Origin: JAHEDH01 sp963745865
Lineage (GTDB): Bacteria > Actinomycetota > Acidimicrobiia > Spongiisociales > ZC4RG35
Length of the DNA stretch: 64,000 bases
Assembly: GCA_963745865.1 (NCBI GenBank)
Contig: CAVUYZ010000005.1
Coordinates: forward strand, 62,001 to 126,000
Reading direction: 5' to 3'
Part shown: positions 1 to 8,618 of the stretch, piece by piece
Layout: each line of letters starts with the position of its first letter
Position numbering within the stretch: position 1 is the first letter of the stretch
Notes under the pieces: generated by a model
Database searches by the model: none
The model's input: only the letters and a program-made list of their open reading frames with translations
What the model was told of the DNA's origin: nothing
Position numbers and translations under genes: made by a program

Positions 1-1
1 C

Positions 2-799
2 CTCATCGTCGGGATGGCGTTCAAGATCTCCGCCGCCCCCTTCCACTCGTGGGCGCCAGACGTCTACCAGGGCGCTCCCGCCGGGATCGTCGGATACATG
101 GCCTCGGCAGCGAAGATCGGCGGGTTCGCAGCCCTCATGCGCATCCTGCTCACGGCGTTCCCTGCTCAGATCGACACGTGGGGCCCGATGGTGGCCGGGA
201 TCGCGGCGTTCTCGATGCTGCTCGGGGTGTTGGTCGCAGTGGTGCAGGACGACGTCCGGCGGGTTCTCGCCTACTCCGGCGTGGCACATGCCGGATTCAT
301 CCTCACCGGGCTCGTGGCGGGTGCGGCAGGATCCGATGCGGTCTGGTTCTACATCGGCGTCTACACCATCCAGCTCACCGGAGCGTTCGGGGTGGTCGCG
401 GCAGTCTCGGGTGCGGCGACGGGCTCGTCGATCGCGGCGTTCCGAGGGCTCGCCAAACGCATGCCGTTCCTCGCCTCGGTGTTCTCGGTGCTGCTCCTCG
501 GGATGGCCGGGCTGCCGCTCACCTCGGGATTCGTCGCAAAGTTCGGGGTGTTCACCGAAGCGTGGCGCGCCGGGTACGAGTGGCTGGTGATCGTGGCCGT
601 GCTCTCATCGGTGGTGGCGTTCTTCTTCTATCTGCGGATCATCGTTGCGATGTACATGGAGGAGCCCGAGGGCGAGGCGATTCCGATTCCGGCGCTCGTG
701 ACGAAGGTCTCGCTCGGCCTGGCGGGTTTGTTCACCATCGTGATCGGGATCCTCCCCGCGCCGCTGCTGTTCCTCGCCGGAGAGACGTCTCCGCTCTGA
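2..799 (+). CDS. nuoN: NADH-quinone oxidoreductase subunit N-like, C-terminal part (5' cut by window)
   Basis: Membrane proton-pumping subunit of a complex I type enzyme (proton-conducting transporter family). The reading frame is open back to the first base, so the N-terminal part lies outside the window. The visible 265 residues hold the family signatures APFHSWAPDVYQGAP, the lysine-bearing helix segment ASAAKIGGF and the half-helix region SGFVAKFGVF, and they end in a hydrophobic tail. It is clearly distinct in sequence from the NuoN encoded at 20831-22327, so this genome has two NuoN-type proteins. Because upstream sequence is missing, I cannot tell whether it ends a second nuo operon, an orphan copy or an Mrp/hydrogenase-type complex. 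The family assignment is firm; the exact complex is open. The next gene starts 3 bases after the stop. Confidence 0.85.
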   Translation, partial: LIVGMAFKISAAPFHSWAPDVYQGAPAGIVGYMASAAKIGGFAALMRILLTAFPAQIDTWGPMVAGIAAFSMLLGVLVAVVQDDVRRVLAYSGVAHAGFILTGLVAGAAGSDAVWFYIGVYTIQLTGAFGVVAAVSGAATGSSIAAFRGLAKRMPFLASVFSVLLLGMAGLPLTSGFVAKFGVFTEAWRAGYEWLVIVAVLSSVVAFFFYLRIIVAMYMEEPEGEAIPIPALVTKVSLGLAGLFTIVIGILPAPLLFLAGETSPL

Positions 800-801
800 C
801 C

Positions 802-1975
802 ATGGGCCGCTCCACCCGGCTCGTCTTGTTCGCCCTGGCTGCGACCGCGGTGCTCGCCGTGTCCTCGCCTCTCCCGGCGCTCGCCGAGCGCACCCAGTCC
901 AATCTGGTCCTCATTCGTGAGGACGACGTGATCACCGAGGACCTGTACGCAGCAGGCGACGTCGTGCTGATCCAGGGAACGGTCGAGGGGGATCTCGTGG
1001 TGGCTGCCTTCACCGAGGTGCGGATCGAGGGGGAGGTCGAAGGCTCGGTGATCGCACTGACATCGAACCTCGTCATCGACGGCGTCGTCGGAGGATCGGT
1101 CAGAGCCGTGGCTCCCGACGTCCTGATCGATGGGACGGTGGGCGGGGACGTCTTCGTTGCCGCCTGGGCGACAGAGATCGGGTCGGGTGCCGCCATCGCC
1201 AGGGATCTGCTCGCCTGGGGGAATCGCGTCGACGTCGTCGGGTCGGTGGGGCGCAATCTCGAAGGGCAGTTCCGGAGCGGCACGATCAACGCCCGGGTGT
1301 CGGGCGACGTCGACATCACGGTCGGCAACCTCGTCGTCGGGCCGGGGGCCGCCATCTCCGGGGATCTCGCCTATGTCGGGGACGACGATGCGACGATCTC
1401 GACGGATGCCGAAATCGGGGGCTCGGTGCTGGCCGAGCGGACCCTTCCTCCCAACGTGCGTGTCACGGCGATCGCCCTTCTGATCCGCACCCTGTTGGCG
1501 CTCACCATCCTCGGCCTCGGCCTGGGGATCATCTGGGCTGCCCCCGACCGCAGCCGGTCGGCGGCGGGCAATCTGGCCCGTCGCCCACTCATCGCCCTGG
1601 CATGGGGAGTCGGTCTGGCATCGATCCCCGTGGCGATGGTGCTGATCGTCGGTGTGTTCGTCGCGCTGAGCCCGCCGGCAACCGGGCTGCCTCTGGTGGC
1701 GATCTTCGCACCGCTCGTCCTGGCGGCCTTTGGGGTGCTGCTGGTGGCGCTCCTCACGGCTCCGGTGCCGATCGGGGCGGCGATCGGATCGCGGCTTCGA
1801 CCGGGGATGGTCGGTCTACGCGTGGTTCGTCATCGGGGTGATCATCTTGATCGGGCTGTCATCGGTTCCGGTGGTTGGCGGTCCGCTGACGCTGCTGGCA
1901 GCCCTGACCGGGCTGGGCGGCTGGATGATGGCCGAGCCGTCAGGCGTCGGGAGTGGCTCCGGCGCTGACGAGTGA
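802..1975 (+). CDS. Secreted/membrane polymer-forming (bactofilin-like) protein, one frameshift
   Basis: A signal peptide (about residues 1-28, ending near ALAE) is followed by roughly 180 residues of short beta-strand repeats of the type GxVxGDVxVxA. This is the pattern of bactofilin/polymer-forming domains, which build beta-helical scaffolds. Three to four hydrophobic segments then follow. The reading frame breaks between about 1795 and 1830. Before it the frame runs to GSRLRPG; afterwards a frame one base later continues WSVYAWFVIGVIILIGL and ends in GSGSGADE at 1975. I read this as one gene with one extra base, probably a sequence error. The ATG at 802 lies 3 bases past the NuoN stop. The 3' end overlaps the convergent thioredoxin-like gene by 36 bases. 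The role is unknown; a cell-envelope scaffold anchored by its C-terminal helices is my inference. Confidence 0.6.
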
Positions 1976-2314
1976 CCTGGTCAGCACGTCCTTCTTGACG
2001 AGACCGGAGGCGCGCCACCGTTGGGTGAAGGTGGTGGCGTCGGTCTTCTTCGTCAGCAGGACGAATGTCGGCGTCGACCTGACTTTGAAGGTCTCGAGGG
2101 CATCGGAAACATCGCGGATGTTGGCCTTGACGACCACCGCCTCCTGGCTGAACTCTTCGGCCAACTCGTTGATGATCCCGTCCATCACCTGACACGGAGA
2201 GCATCCGTACTGGTAGAAGTCGACGAGTACCGGCTTGCCGCTGTCGACGAGTTCGGTGAGGTGGGCGAACGATTCGAGGTTCACCGGCTTGAGGCGTTTC
2301 GTGAAGAGTCCCAT
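1940..2314 (-). CDS. Thioredoxin-like protein (CSPC active site)
   Basis: A 124-residue thioredoxin-fold protein. The redox motif is C38-S-P-C41 inside FYQYGCSPCQ, where classical thioredoxin has WCGPC. The cis-proline loop is present (STPTF, P82). There is no signal peptide or membrane helix, so it should be cytoplasmic. Loss of the tryptophan before the first cysteine and the CSPC dipeptide suggest a redox partner for specific substrates rather than a general thioredoxin; this is inference. I chose the ATG at 2314 (MGLFTKRL) because the frame upstream is arginine-rich and lacks a plausible start. It is convergent with the bactofilin-like gene and divergent from moaA, with 88 bases between its start and the moaA start. 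Confidence 0.75.
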   Translation of the reverse strand: MGLFTKRLKPVNLESFAHLTELVDSGKPVLVDFYQYGCSPCQVMDGIINELAEEFSQEAVVVKANIRDVSDALETFKVRSTPTFVLLTKKTDATTFTQRWRASGLVKKDVLTRSLVSAGATPDA

Positions 2315-2402
2315 GTGGAGTGCAACGTACGTCCTGCCCCGCGTATTTCGTAGGCGGCGTCGACCCGAGCCGAATCCCGCCGGCCGAGGTACGCTCACGC
2401 CC

Positions 2403-3410
2403 ATGGAGCTGATCGACACCCTCGGACGCCCTGTCCGGGACCTGCGGATCTCGGTCACCGACCGATGCAACTTCCGCTGCACCTACTGCATGCCGAAAGA
2501 GATCTTCGGCAAGGACTACGAGTTTCTGCCCAGAGAGCAGCTGCTGTCGTTCGAAGAGATCACACGAGTGGCGGCGGCCTTCGCCGCCAATGGCGCCACC
2601 AAGATCAGGCTGACCGGTGGGGAGCCGCTGCTCAGGAGGGGGATCGAGGAACTGATCGCCTCCCTCGGTGCCATCGAGGGGCTCTCGGACCTGACGCTCA
2701 CGACCAACGGGTCGCTGCTGGCGCGGAAAGCGAAATCGTTGGCGGCGGCCGGGCTGCGTCGCGTCACCGTCAGCCTCGACTCGATGGACGATGCGGTGTT
2801 CATGGCCATGAACGATGTCGGGTACCCGGTGGAGTCCGTCCTCGAGGGGATCGAGGCTGCCGCGATGGCCGGTCTGAATCCGGTCAAGATCAACATGGTG
2901 GTGAAGCGGGGCGTCAACGAGGACTCGATCGTCGAGGTCGCAGAGCACTTCCGTCATACCGGCCACATCGTGAGATTCATCGAGTTCATGGACGTCGGGA
3001 CCACCAACGGATGGAACATGGGTTCGGTCGTTCCAGCATCGGAGATCGTCGAGCGCATCAATGAGAAGTTTCCGCTCGAGGCCGCCCAGCCCAACTATCG
3101 GGGCGAAGTGGCCAATCGCTGGCGATATACGGACGGTGCCGGCGAGATCGGCGTGATCGCCTCGGTCACACAACCGTTCTGTGGCGACTGCACCCGGGTC
3201 CGACTGTCGGCCGAGGGGCGTCTGTACACGTGCCTGTTCGCCGTCACCGGCACCGATCTCCGGACACCGCTGCGGGATGGGGCCGACGATCGCGAGCTTT
3301 CTCGGCTCATCTCAGAGGTGTGGGGCGCCAGGACCGACCGGTACTCGGAGATCCGTTCCGAGGCCACGACGCGCCGGCGGCGGATCGAGATGTCCTACAT
3401 CGGAGGCTGA
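2403..3410 (+). CDS. moaA: GTP 3',8-cyclase MoaA (molybdenum cofactor biosynthesis)
   Basis: A radical-SAM enzyme that starts molybdopterin synthesis by converting GTP to 3',8-cyclo-7,8-dihydro-GTP. The N-terminal SAM-cluster motif CxxxCxxC is C22, C26 and C29. The second, substrate-binding cluster is C260, C263 and C277 (spacing C-x2-C-x13-C, as in MoaA). The protein ends with the conserved Gly-Gly (SYIGG). GGEP, a radical-SAM glycine-rich motif, is visible. At 335 residues it has the usual family length. The start is the ATG at 2403 (MELIDTLGRPVRDLR), which matches the family N-terminus; the longer open frame upstream is arginine-rich readthrough. mobA lies 0.5 kb downstream on the other strand, so two cofactor genes are neighbours. 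Confidence 0.95.
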   Translation: MELIDTLGRPVRDLRISVTDRCNFRCTYCMPKEIFGKDYEFLPREQLLSFEEITRVAAAFAANGATKIRLTGGEPLLRRGIEELIASLGAIEGLSDLTLTTNGSLLARKAKSLAAAGLRRVTVSLDSMDDAVFMAMNDVGYPVESVLEGIEAAAMAGLNPVKINMVVKRGVNEDSIVEVAEHFRHTGHIVRFIEFMDVGTTNGWNMGSVVPASEIVERINEKFPLEAAQPNYRGEVANRWRYTDGAGEIGVIASVTQPFCGDCTRVRLSAEGRLYTCLFAVTGTDLRTPLRDGADDRELSRLISEVWGARTDRYSEIRSEATTRRRRIEMSYIGG

Positions 3411-3422
3411 TTCCGGCGCGAG

Positions 3423-3926
3423 CTACCCGGCGGCGCTGATGGCGAACGTGAGCCCGAGGGTGGCGATCACGACGATCGCCACCGCCATGAGCACCGCAAC
3501 GGCCGCATCGTTGACGGCGAGATAGCTGATGTGCCTCAGCGCCAGGATGGACGCCAGCAGCCAGGCGAGCCCCCCGATGAACACCCCGACGACCGGGATC
3601 ACGGCGAGGAGAAGCGGGAGCATCGTGATCGAGACCACGGTGGTGGTCTCCCACCAGGAGGCTTGGCTCTTGACCCAGCGGGTCGTGATGGCCAACACGA
3701 GCCCCAGCAGTGCGGTGCTCGCCACCCCGACCGGCACCGCCAGCGCCCAGACGAGCCAATCGCGTGACTGGGTCAGTGCGATCACGAGACTGGCGATGGC
3801 TGCCAGGATCAGGCCGTCGGAGAGTCCGGTGTCGTCGTCGCGCACCTCTTCGGCGACGCCCTGATCCGCCAGGGCGGACCTCCACCAGCGGCGGAGTGCC
3901 CGTCTGACCATGGTCTCTTCGCTCAT
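3423..3926 (-). CDS. Yip1-like integral membrane protein
   Basis: A 167-residue protein with a charged N-terminal cytoplasmic region (about 40 residues) and four predicted hydrophobic segments. The arrangement resembles small Yip1-domain membrane proteins of actinobacteria. That resemblance comes from general hydrophobic pattern and length, not from a diagnostic motif. It lies 13 bases downstream of the convergent moaA stop, and 6 bases separate it from the end of mobA on the same strand, so co-transcription with mobA is likely. I do not know its function. Confidence 0.55.
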   Translation of the reverse strand: MSEETMVRRALRRWWRSALADQGVAEEVRDDDTGLSDGLILAAIASLVIALTQSRDWLVWALAVPVGVASTALLGLVLAITTRWVKSQASWWETTTVVSITMLPLLLAVIPVVGVFIGGLAWLLASILALRHISYLAVNDAAVAVLMAVAIVVIATLGLTFAISAAG

Positions 3927-3932
3927 GCGAAA

Positions 3933-4550
3933 TCAGCCTATCCGGCCAGGTCGACCGAACGACTCGAGCCCGATCGAGATCTGCTCGGGTGTGTCCACCG
4001 AGAACCAGCTGCGCCCGTCTTCGCCGATCCGCTCCATGTCCTCCTCGGTGAAGGGATGGAAGGAGCTCCGGTCCAGGAGACTCTGGATCGAGCCACCGTT
4101 TCTCAGCTCGTCCATGGCAGCGATCGCGAGGTCCGCAGGGAACACGGCACATGTCGTTTGTCGGATTCCGTCTGGGACGGGGACCACGGGGAGATCCGTC
4201 TCGATCTCGAGGAGTGCGGCGAGCGTCGAGGCTCGAACCCATGGCTGGTCGACGGCGACGGTGACCAGGCGGGCGCCGACCGGCGACATCGACATGACCG
4301 CAGTGAGCCCGGCGAGCGGTCCCAGCTGACCATCGATCGGATCGGGAACGGCGATGGCGCAGACGCCAGGCGGAGGGCGGGATCTGCCTGCGACGACCAG
4401 TCGCGTCGAGACCTGGCCGACGGCGTCGGCGACCAGATCGACCATGCGATCGCCGTCGATCTCGACCTCGACCTTGTCGCGGCCCATCCGACGGCTGGCC
4501 CCACCGGCCAGGATCACGCCGATCGTGTTGTGGCGTGCGGTTCGTACCAT
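3933..4550 (-). CDS. mobA: Molybdenum cofactor guanylyltransferase MobA
   Basis: Transfers GMP from GTP to molybdopterin to make the guanine dinucleotide cofactor. The nucleotide-binding signature LAGGASRRMGRDK is at residues 14-26. The metal-binding aspartate is in AVDQP near residue 101. The length of about 205 residues suits the family. Two ATGs are possible, at 4550 (MVRTARHNTIGV) and 4559 (MGDMVRT). The latter overlaps the divergent ATG of the next gene by two bases, so I prefer 4550. Together with moaA this supports use of molybdenum enzymes by the host, although no molybdoenzyme is in the window. Confidence 0.9.
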   Translation of the reverse strand: MVRTARHNTIGVILAGGASRRMGRDKVEVEIDGDRMVDLVADAVGQVSTRLVVAGRSRPPPGVCAIAVPDPIDGQLGPLAGLTAVMSMSPVGARLVTVAVDQPWVRASTLAALLEIETDLPVVPVPDGIRQTTCAVFPADLAIAAMDELRNGGSIQSLLDRSSFHPFTEEDMERIGEDGRSWFSVDTPEQISIGLESFGRPGRIG

Positions 4551-4557
4551 GTCCCCC

Positions 4558-4959
4558 ATGATCCCACGCCGCGTCCTCGGAATCGTCATTCTGGCCTGGG
4601 CGCTGCTGTCGTGGGGAGGACGGGTTGGGCTCCTCACCGGGCCCGAGTCGGGTGATCTGGTGGTGTGGTTTCGGATCGCAGGGAGCCTCGCCACCGCCGC
4701 GATCGTCGGATTGGCCCTGCTGGCGTCGGCATCGTGGCTCGGCCCTGCGGCCTGGCTCTACGCAGTGGTGGCCGGGGTGGTCTGGTCGACGTCGTTGGTC
4801 TCGGTATGGACCGATCCGACCACCGGCATGGCGTTCCGTCTCGTTCACTCAGCTCTCGCAGCGGTATCTGTGTCGCTGGCGGTCCTGGCCGTTCGTGAAT
4901 CGCGTCAGCCGGCGGGGACGAGTGCGGATTCTGCCGACGGGATCGCCGCGGTCAACTGA
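4558..4959 (+). CDS. Hypothetical membrane protein, four hydrophobic segments
   Basis: A 133-residue protein starting MIPRRVLGIVIL with four hydrophobic segments separated by short loops and a short hydrophilic tail rich in Ala, Ser and Asp. No enzymatic motif is visible. Its ATG almost touches the divergent mobA start, so the two genes share a very short divergent control region. The 3' end overlaps the convergent membrane-NDT gene by 55 bases. I do not recognise the family. Confidence 0.5.
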   Translation: MIPRRVLGIVILAWALLSWGGRVGLLTGPESGDLVVWFRIAGSLATAAIVGLALLASASWLGPAAWLYAVVAGVVWSTSLVSVWTDPTTGMAFRLVHSALAAVSVSLAVLAVRESRQPAGTSADSADGIAAVN

Positions 4960-6002
4960 CCGGCGATGTCGTCAACCGAATGGAAGTAGATCTCGAGATC
5001 CGAGATACCGCGGATGGGACGAGGGATACGGGTCCCGGCGGGCGATGCGGTGATCACGGGAACCCGGATGGCATGGGCATATCCGGCTGCGACCACGCCA
5101 TATCCGTGCGTGAGATCGACGAGAACCGCGGAGGCCCGTTCGATCGCTTCGTACGTCTGGCGCATCATCTCGGCGGGGGAGAAGGCGACTGCGCCCCACG
5201 CTTCGATGTCGCGTGCCGGACAGATCACCTCGTATCCGCCCTGTTCCAACTTCGAGATCAGCAACTCGGCGTGGGCCCGCTCGGGCGCCTCCGTCGATGG
5301 TCCCAGGAGGACGATGCGGGTCTTCTGCGGCGTCGGGGGACGGGCTCCCTTCGTCACTCGGTAACCGAGCCACAGCAGGACGGCCGCGGCGAAGAGCGAA
5401 ATGACGAAGCTGGCGTCTTCGCCGAGTGCCAGACCGCTCCCACCCCACGCGGCGACCAGGGTCCCGGCGAGGATCAGGCCGTTGCCGACGACGATGCGTG
5501 GCATCTTCCTCCTCAACCGAAAGACGCTCACGAGAGCGAGTGCCACCAGGATGAGCGTTCCTGTGCCTCCACCGATCGCCGCGAGCAGTCGGGGACCGAA
5601 CCCGTCCGAAATGGGGGCGAACACTTCGGGGTGCACGCCGGAAGCAGGGAGGGCCTGCTCGAAGTCGACGGTCGTCACCAGGGTGGTCGAGATGGCAGCG
5701 AACCCGCCCACCAGAATTGTCATCGTGTGGCCTGCTCTCGGCCCGACCACGAGGAACATCGACCCGAGCGCCAGGATCGGGACGTTCAGCACCGCTCCGA
5801 AGAGAAAGAAAACGCGATAGCTGATGGGACTCCAGCCGGTGGCAAGAGCGATGGCCAGGGCCCAGGTGGCGATGGCGAACATTCCGATGCCGACGGCGTA
5901 GGCGGCGACGTGTGGGCGCGGCTTGCGGCGATAGTCGCGGGCGAGGTCGAGCCAGAACGCGCTGGCTGCAAGTGCAGCGACGATCGCCAGGGTGGCATCC
6001 AT
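4905..6002 (-). CDS. Multi-span membrane protein with C-terminal nucleoside 2-deoxyribosyltransferase-like domain
   Basis: A 365-residue protein. Residues 1 to about 215 carry six or seven hydrophobic helices. Residues from about 228 form a Rossmann-like domain beginning RIVLLGPSTEAPERAHAE. It continues ISKLEQGGYEVICPARD and then ASAVLVDLTHGYGVVAAGYAHA followed by VPVITAS. That order matches the nucleoside 2-deoxyribosyltransferase/TIR-like fold. The catalytic glutamate usually found just before GYA in NDTs is an alanine here (VVAAGYA), so it may bind rather than cleave a nucleoside or nucleotide. It lies 2 bases downstream of the ABC ATPase gene on the same strand and could be read with it. 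The N-terminal membrane part matches nothing I recognise. Membrane-tethered nucleotide sensing is an inference. Confidence 0.6.
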   Translation of the reverse strand: MDATLAIVAALAASAFWLDLARDYRRKPRPHVAAYAVGIGMFAIATWALAIALATGWSPISYRVFFLFGAVLNVPILALGSMFLVVGPRAGHTMTILVGGFAAISTTLVTTVDFEQALPASGVHPEVFAPISDGFGPRLLAAIGGGTGTLILVALALVSVFRLRRKMPRIVVGNGLILAGTLVAAWGGSGLALGEDASFVISLFAAAVLLWLGYRVTKGARPPTPQKTRIVLLGPSTEAPERAHAELLISKLEQGGYEVICPARDIEAWGAVAFSPAEMMRQTYEAIERASAVLVDLTHGYGVVAAGYAHAIRVPVITASPAGTRIPRPIRGISDLEIYFHSVDDIAGQLTAAIPSAESALVPAG

Positions 6003-6004
6003 GA

Positions 6005-7030
6005 TCAGCCGGGGAAGGTGGTGACGTCGCCCACCTTCACCCAGACCCGGTCGGACGGTTTGACGATCGGGCTCGTTCCGCTCCGTGAGCGGAGCATCGT
6101 TCCCCCGGGAAGGCTGACGGTGACGAGTTGGTCATGTCCGAAGAACTCCCGATCGACCACGACCGCATCTCCGTCGTCGTCGGGTACGACGGTGGTGTCC
6201 TCAGGTCGAACCATCACGATCACCTCGCCGGTGAGATCGGTCGCAAAGGTCCCGAACGGCGTGTCGACTCTCCCGTTGGCCGCATGGCCGGGGATGAAGT
6301 CGGCGTCTCCGAGGAAGCCGCCGACCCAGGCATCGATGGGCGAGCGATACAGCTCCTGCGGGGTCGACGCTTGGACGACGCGACCACGCTGCATGACCGC
6401 GACCATGTCGCTCATGGCGAGAGCCTCTTCCTGGTCGTGGGTGACGAACACCGCTGTCGTCCCTGCCTCGGCGATGATCGTTCGGAGGTCGCGTCGCACC
6501 CGGTCGCGAAGCGATGCGTCGAGATTCGAGAACGGCTCGTCCAGCAGGATGACATCGGGGTTCGGTGCCAGCGCCCTGGCGAGCGCCACCCGCTGCTGCT
6601 GACCGCCGGACAACTCGGTCGGCAGTCGCTCTTCGAGGCCGGCCAAGCCCACCATCTCGATGGAGTCCCTGACGAGGGCCCGGTCGTCCGGCCGACCGAT
6701 CACCCCGTATCCGACATTCTTGGCCACCGTCATGTGTGGAAACAACGCGTAGTCCTGGAAGACCATGCCGACCCGCCGCTTGTCGGGCGCGACCATCGTC
6801 GAGGGACCGACGACCTGGCGCCCGTGGATCTCGACGGTTCCGCTCTCCGGCGTTTCGAATCCGGCCATGATCCGGAGTGCCGTCGTCTTCCCGCAGCCGG
6901 AAGGGCCGACCAGCGTCAGGATCCCCCCTGACCAGACATCGAGGCTGAAGCGGTCGAGCGCGACGGCATCGCCGAAATGCTTCGTCAGGCTTCTGGCCCG
7001 AATCGCGAGATGTTCAGTCGTAGAGGTCAC
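6005..7030 (-). CDS. fbpC: Iron(III)-type ABC transporter ATP-binding protein
   Basis: The ATPase of a binding-protein-dependent importer. It has Walker A GPSGCGKT (residues 42-49), a Q-loop in MVFQDYALFPHM, the signature LSGGQQQR, Walker B VILLDEP and the switch histidine in VFVTHDQ. A C-terminal TOBE-like region of about 110 residues follows. FQDYALFPH and the 341-residue length fit the iron, putrescine and sulfate (FbpC/PotA/CysA) class. The neighbours, a two-domain permease and an FbpA-like lipoprotein, point to ferric iron. It overlaps the permease gene by 17 bases, so the two are translationally coupled. Thiamine or polyamine import is a less likely alternative. Confidence 0.85.
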   Translation of the reverse strand: MTSTTEHLAIRARSLTKHFGDAVALDRFSLDVWSGGILTLVGPSGCGKTTALRIMAGFETPESGTVEIHGRQVVGPSTMVAPDKRRVGMVFQDYALFPHMTVAKNVGYGVIGRPDDRALVRDSIEMVGLAGLEERLPTELSGGQQQRVALARALAPNPDVILLDEPFSNLDASLRDRVRRDLRTIIAEAGTTAVFVTHDQEEALAMSDMVAVMQRGRVVQASTPQELYRSPIDAWVGGFLGDADFIPGHAANGRVDTPFGTFATDLTGEVIVMVRPEDTTVVPDDDGDAVVVDREFFGHDQLVTVSLPGGTMLRSRSGTSPIVKPSDRVWVKVGDVTTFPG

Positions 7031-8603
7031 GCAGCGTCACAAAGGTCAGAGGGATGGCCGACACGGCCAGCAGCACGAGTGCTGCCGCTCCCGCCCGAGT
7101 GTAGAACCCCTCGCCGGTCGTCGCCCATACGCGGATGGCGAGCGTTTCGAACCCGTTGGGGCGGAGCAGCAGCGTCGCCGGCAGTTCCTTCATCGCGGTG
7201 AGGAATACGAGGGCTCCTCCGGCGATCAGGCCCCGCCCCATCAGCGGCACGGTGATTCGGAACACCGTCGACAGCGCCGAGTGCCCCAGCGATCGACTGG
7301 CGTCCTCGAGGTCCGGCGAGATCCGCCTGAGAGAGTCGGAGGCGGTGCCGACCGTGATCGGCAGGAACATGGCCACATAGGCGAGCACGACGAGCATCGA
7401 GGTCTGATACAGCGGTCGTGCCACCTCGAGAGCGAAGGTGACGAGGGCGATGCCGACCGTGATGTGGGGAAGCGCATACGAGCCCCAGGTCACCGTTTCG
7501 ACGGCAGGAGCGGCTTTCGTGCGGTCCCGGACCACGACGACGGCGATCGGGATGGCGGCGATTGCCGTCACGATCGCGGCGGCTCCCGAGACGCCGAGCG
7601 ATCGGACGGCGTCGATCCACACATCGCCGACCGGTTGACCGCTGGTCATTCCCCGCACGACCCATGTGGTCAGCACCGAGATCGGGAGCACCAGCGAGAG
7701 CCCGACCAGGATCGAGAGCCCGACGTATGCGGTGACGCGTCCGACCGGTCCCAGATGCTGGATCGTCTGTTGTCGGCCGGGCCGCGTGCGGTGGTAGCTC
7801 GCCCGGCGGCGGGTCCGTCGTTCGGCCGCGACGACGCCGATCGCCACGACCATCAGGATGACTGCCAGCGTCAGCGCCGGGCGACGGTCGACACGACCCT
7901 GGAATTGCGTGTAGATGGCCCTGGTGAACGTGTCATACCGGAGCAGAGAGACCGCACCGAAGTCGGAAATGGCGTAGAGCGATACGAGCAGCGCAGATGC
8001 TGCGGTTGCCGGGCGGAGGAGTGGGACCGTGATGGTCCTGAACACGGCCCATCGCGACGATCCGAGGCCGCGGGCGGCCTCCTCGAGGTTGGTGTCGAGC
8101 TGTCGGAGTGCCGGAACCGCCGCCAGATGGACGAAGGGAACCGCAAACACGGTCAGGGCCATCCAGGCACCCCAGAATCCCAGCGGCGTCGGGAGGTCGC
8201 TCAGCCCCAGCGCTCGGGTGATCACACCGCGGGTGCCGGTTGCCCCGAGCAGCGTCAGCGCGACCACATACGACGGCATCACGAGCGGCAAGGTCACGAG
8301 CACCGAGAAGAACCGCCGCCATGGGAGGTCGGTCCGCACCGTCACCCACGAGGTCCCCAGTCCGATGGACACTGCTGTCGCCGTCACGGTCGCCGCCAGC
8401 AGCAGTGTGTTGAACAGCAACTCGACGAGCCGGGCGGCGGGAACGCTGCTGACGGCGTCCCCGACGATCACCGATGTCACCAGCGTGACGGTCGGGATCA
8501 ACGCGGGAGCGAGCGCGACCGCTGCGAGCGCCCACCACCATCGCGGCAGCGAGCGAGCCGGGCGCGTGGGAGCGGGCTCGAAGACCGTTGTCGGCGCAGT
8601 CAC
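7014..8603 (-). CDS. fbpB: Iron(III)-type ABC transporter permease, fused two-domain
   Basis: A 529-residue integral membrane protein with about 12 hydrophobic helices and two binding-protein-dependent transport domains in tandem. Each half carries an EAA-type loop: EAARGLGSSRWAVFRTITVPLL in the first half and a counterpart LEDASRSLGHSALSTVFRITVPL in the second (about residues 425-446). Fused permeases of this size are typical of FbpB-type ferric iron and of thiamine importers. It sits between the binding protein (15 bases upstream) and the ATPase (overlapping), giving the order fbpA-fbpB-fbpC in one minus-strand operon. Confidence 0.85.
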   Translation of the reverse strand: MTAPTTVFEPAPTRPARSLPRWWWALAAVALAPALIPTVTLVTSVIVGDAVSSVPAARLVELLFNTLLLAATVTATAVSIGLGTSWVTVRTDLPWRRFFSVLVTLPLVMPSYVVALTLLGATGTRGVITRALGLSDLPTPLGFWGAWMALTVFAVPFVHLAAVPALRQLDTNLEEAARGLGSSRWAVFRTITVPLLRPATAASALLVSLYAISDFGAVSLLRYDTFTRAIYTQFQGRVDRRPALTLAVILMVVAIGVVAAERRTRRRASYHRTRPGRQQTIQHLGPVGRVTAYVGLSILVGLSLVLPISVLTTWVVRGMTSGQPVGDVWIDAVRSLGVSGAAAIVTAIAAIPIAVVVVRDRTKAAPAVETVTWGSYALPHITVGIALVTFALEVARPLYQTSMLVVLAYVAMFLPITVGTASDSLRRISPDLEDASRSLGHSALSTVFRITVPLMGRGLIAGGALVFLTAMKELPATLLLRPNGFETLAIRVWATTGEGFYTRAGAAALVLLAVSAIPLTFVTLRDLYD

Positions 8604-8618
8604 CGAGCCGGCACCGGA

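Noticed and set aside
49..801. Long plus-strand frame of over 200 residues before the bactofilin-like gene
   Set aside because: It overlaps the NuoN reading frame and is Arg/Gly-rich shadow sequence; NuoN motifs are in the other frame.
1842..3173. A 443-residue minus-strand frame across moaA
   Set aside because: Composition is rich in His, Asp and Arg with no domain, while the opposite frame is a full MoaA with all cluster cysteines.
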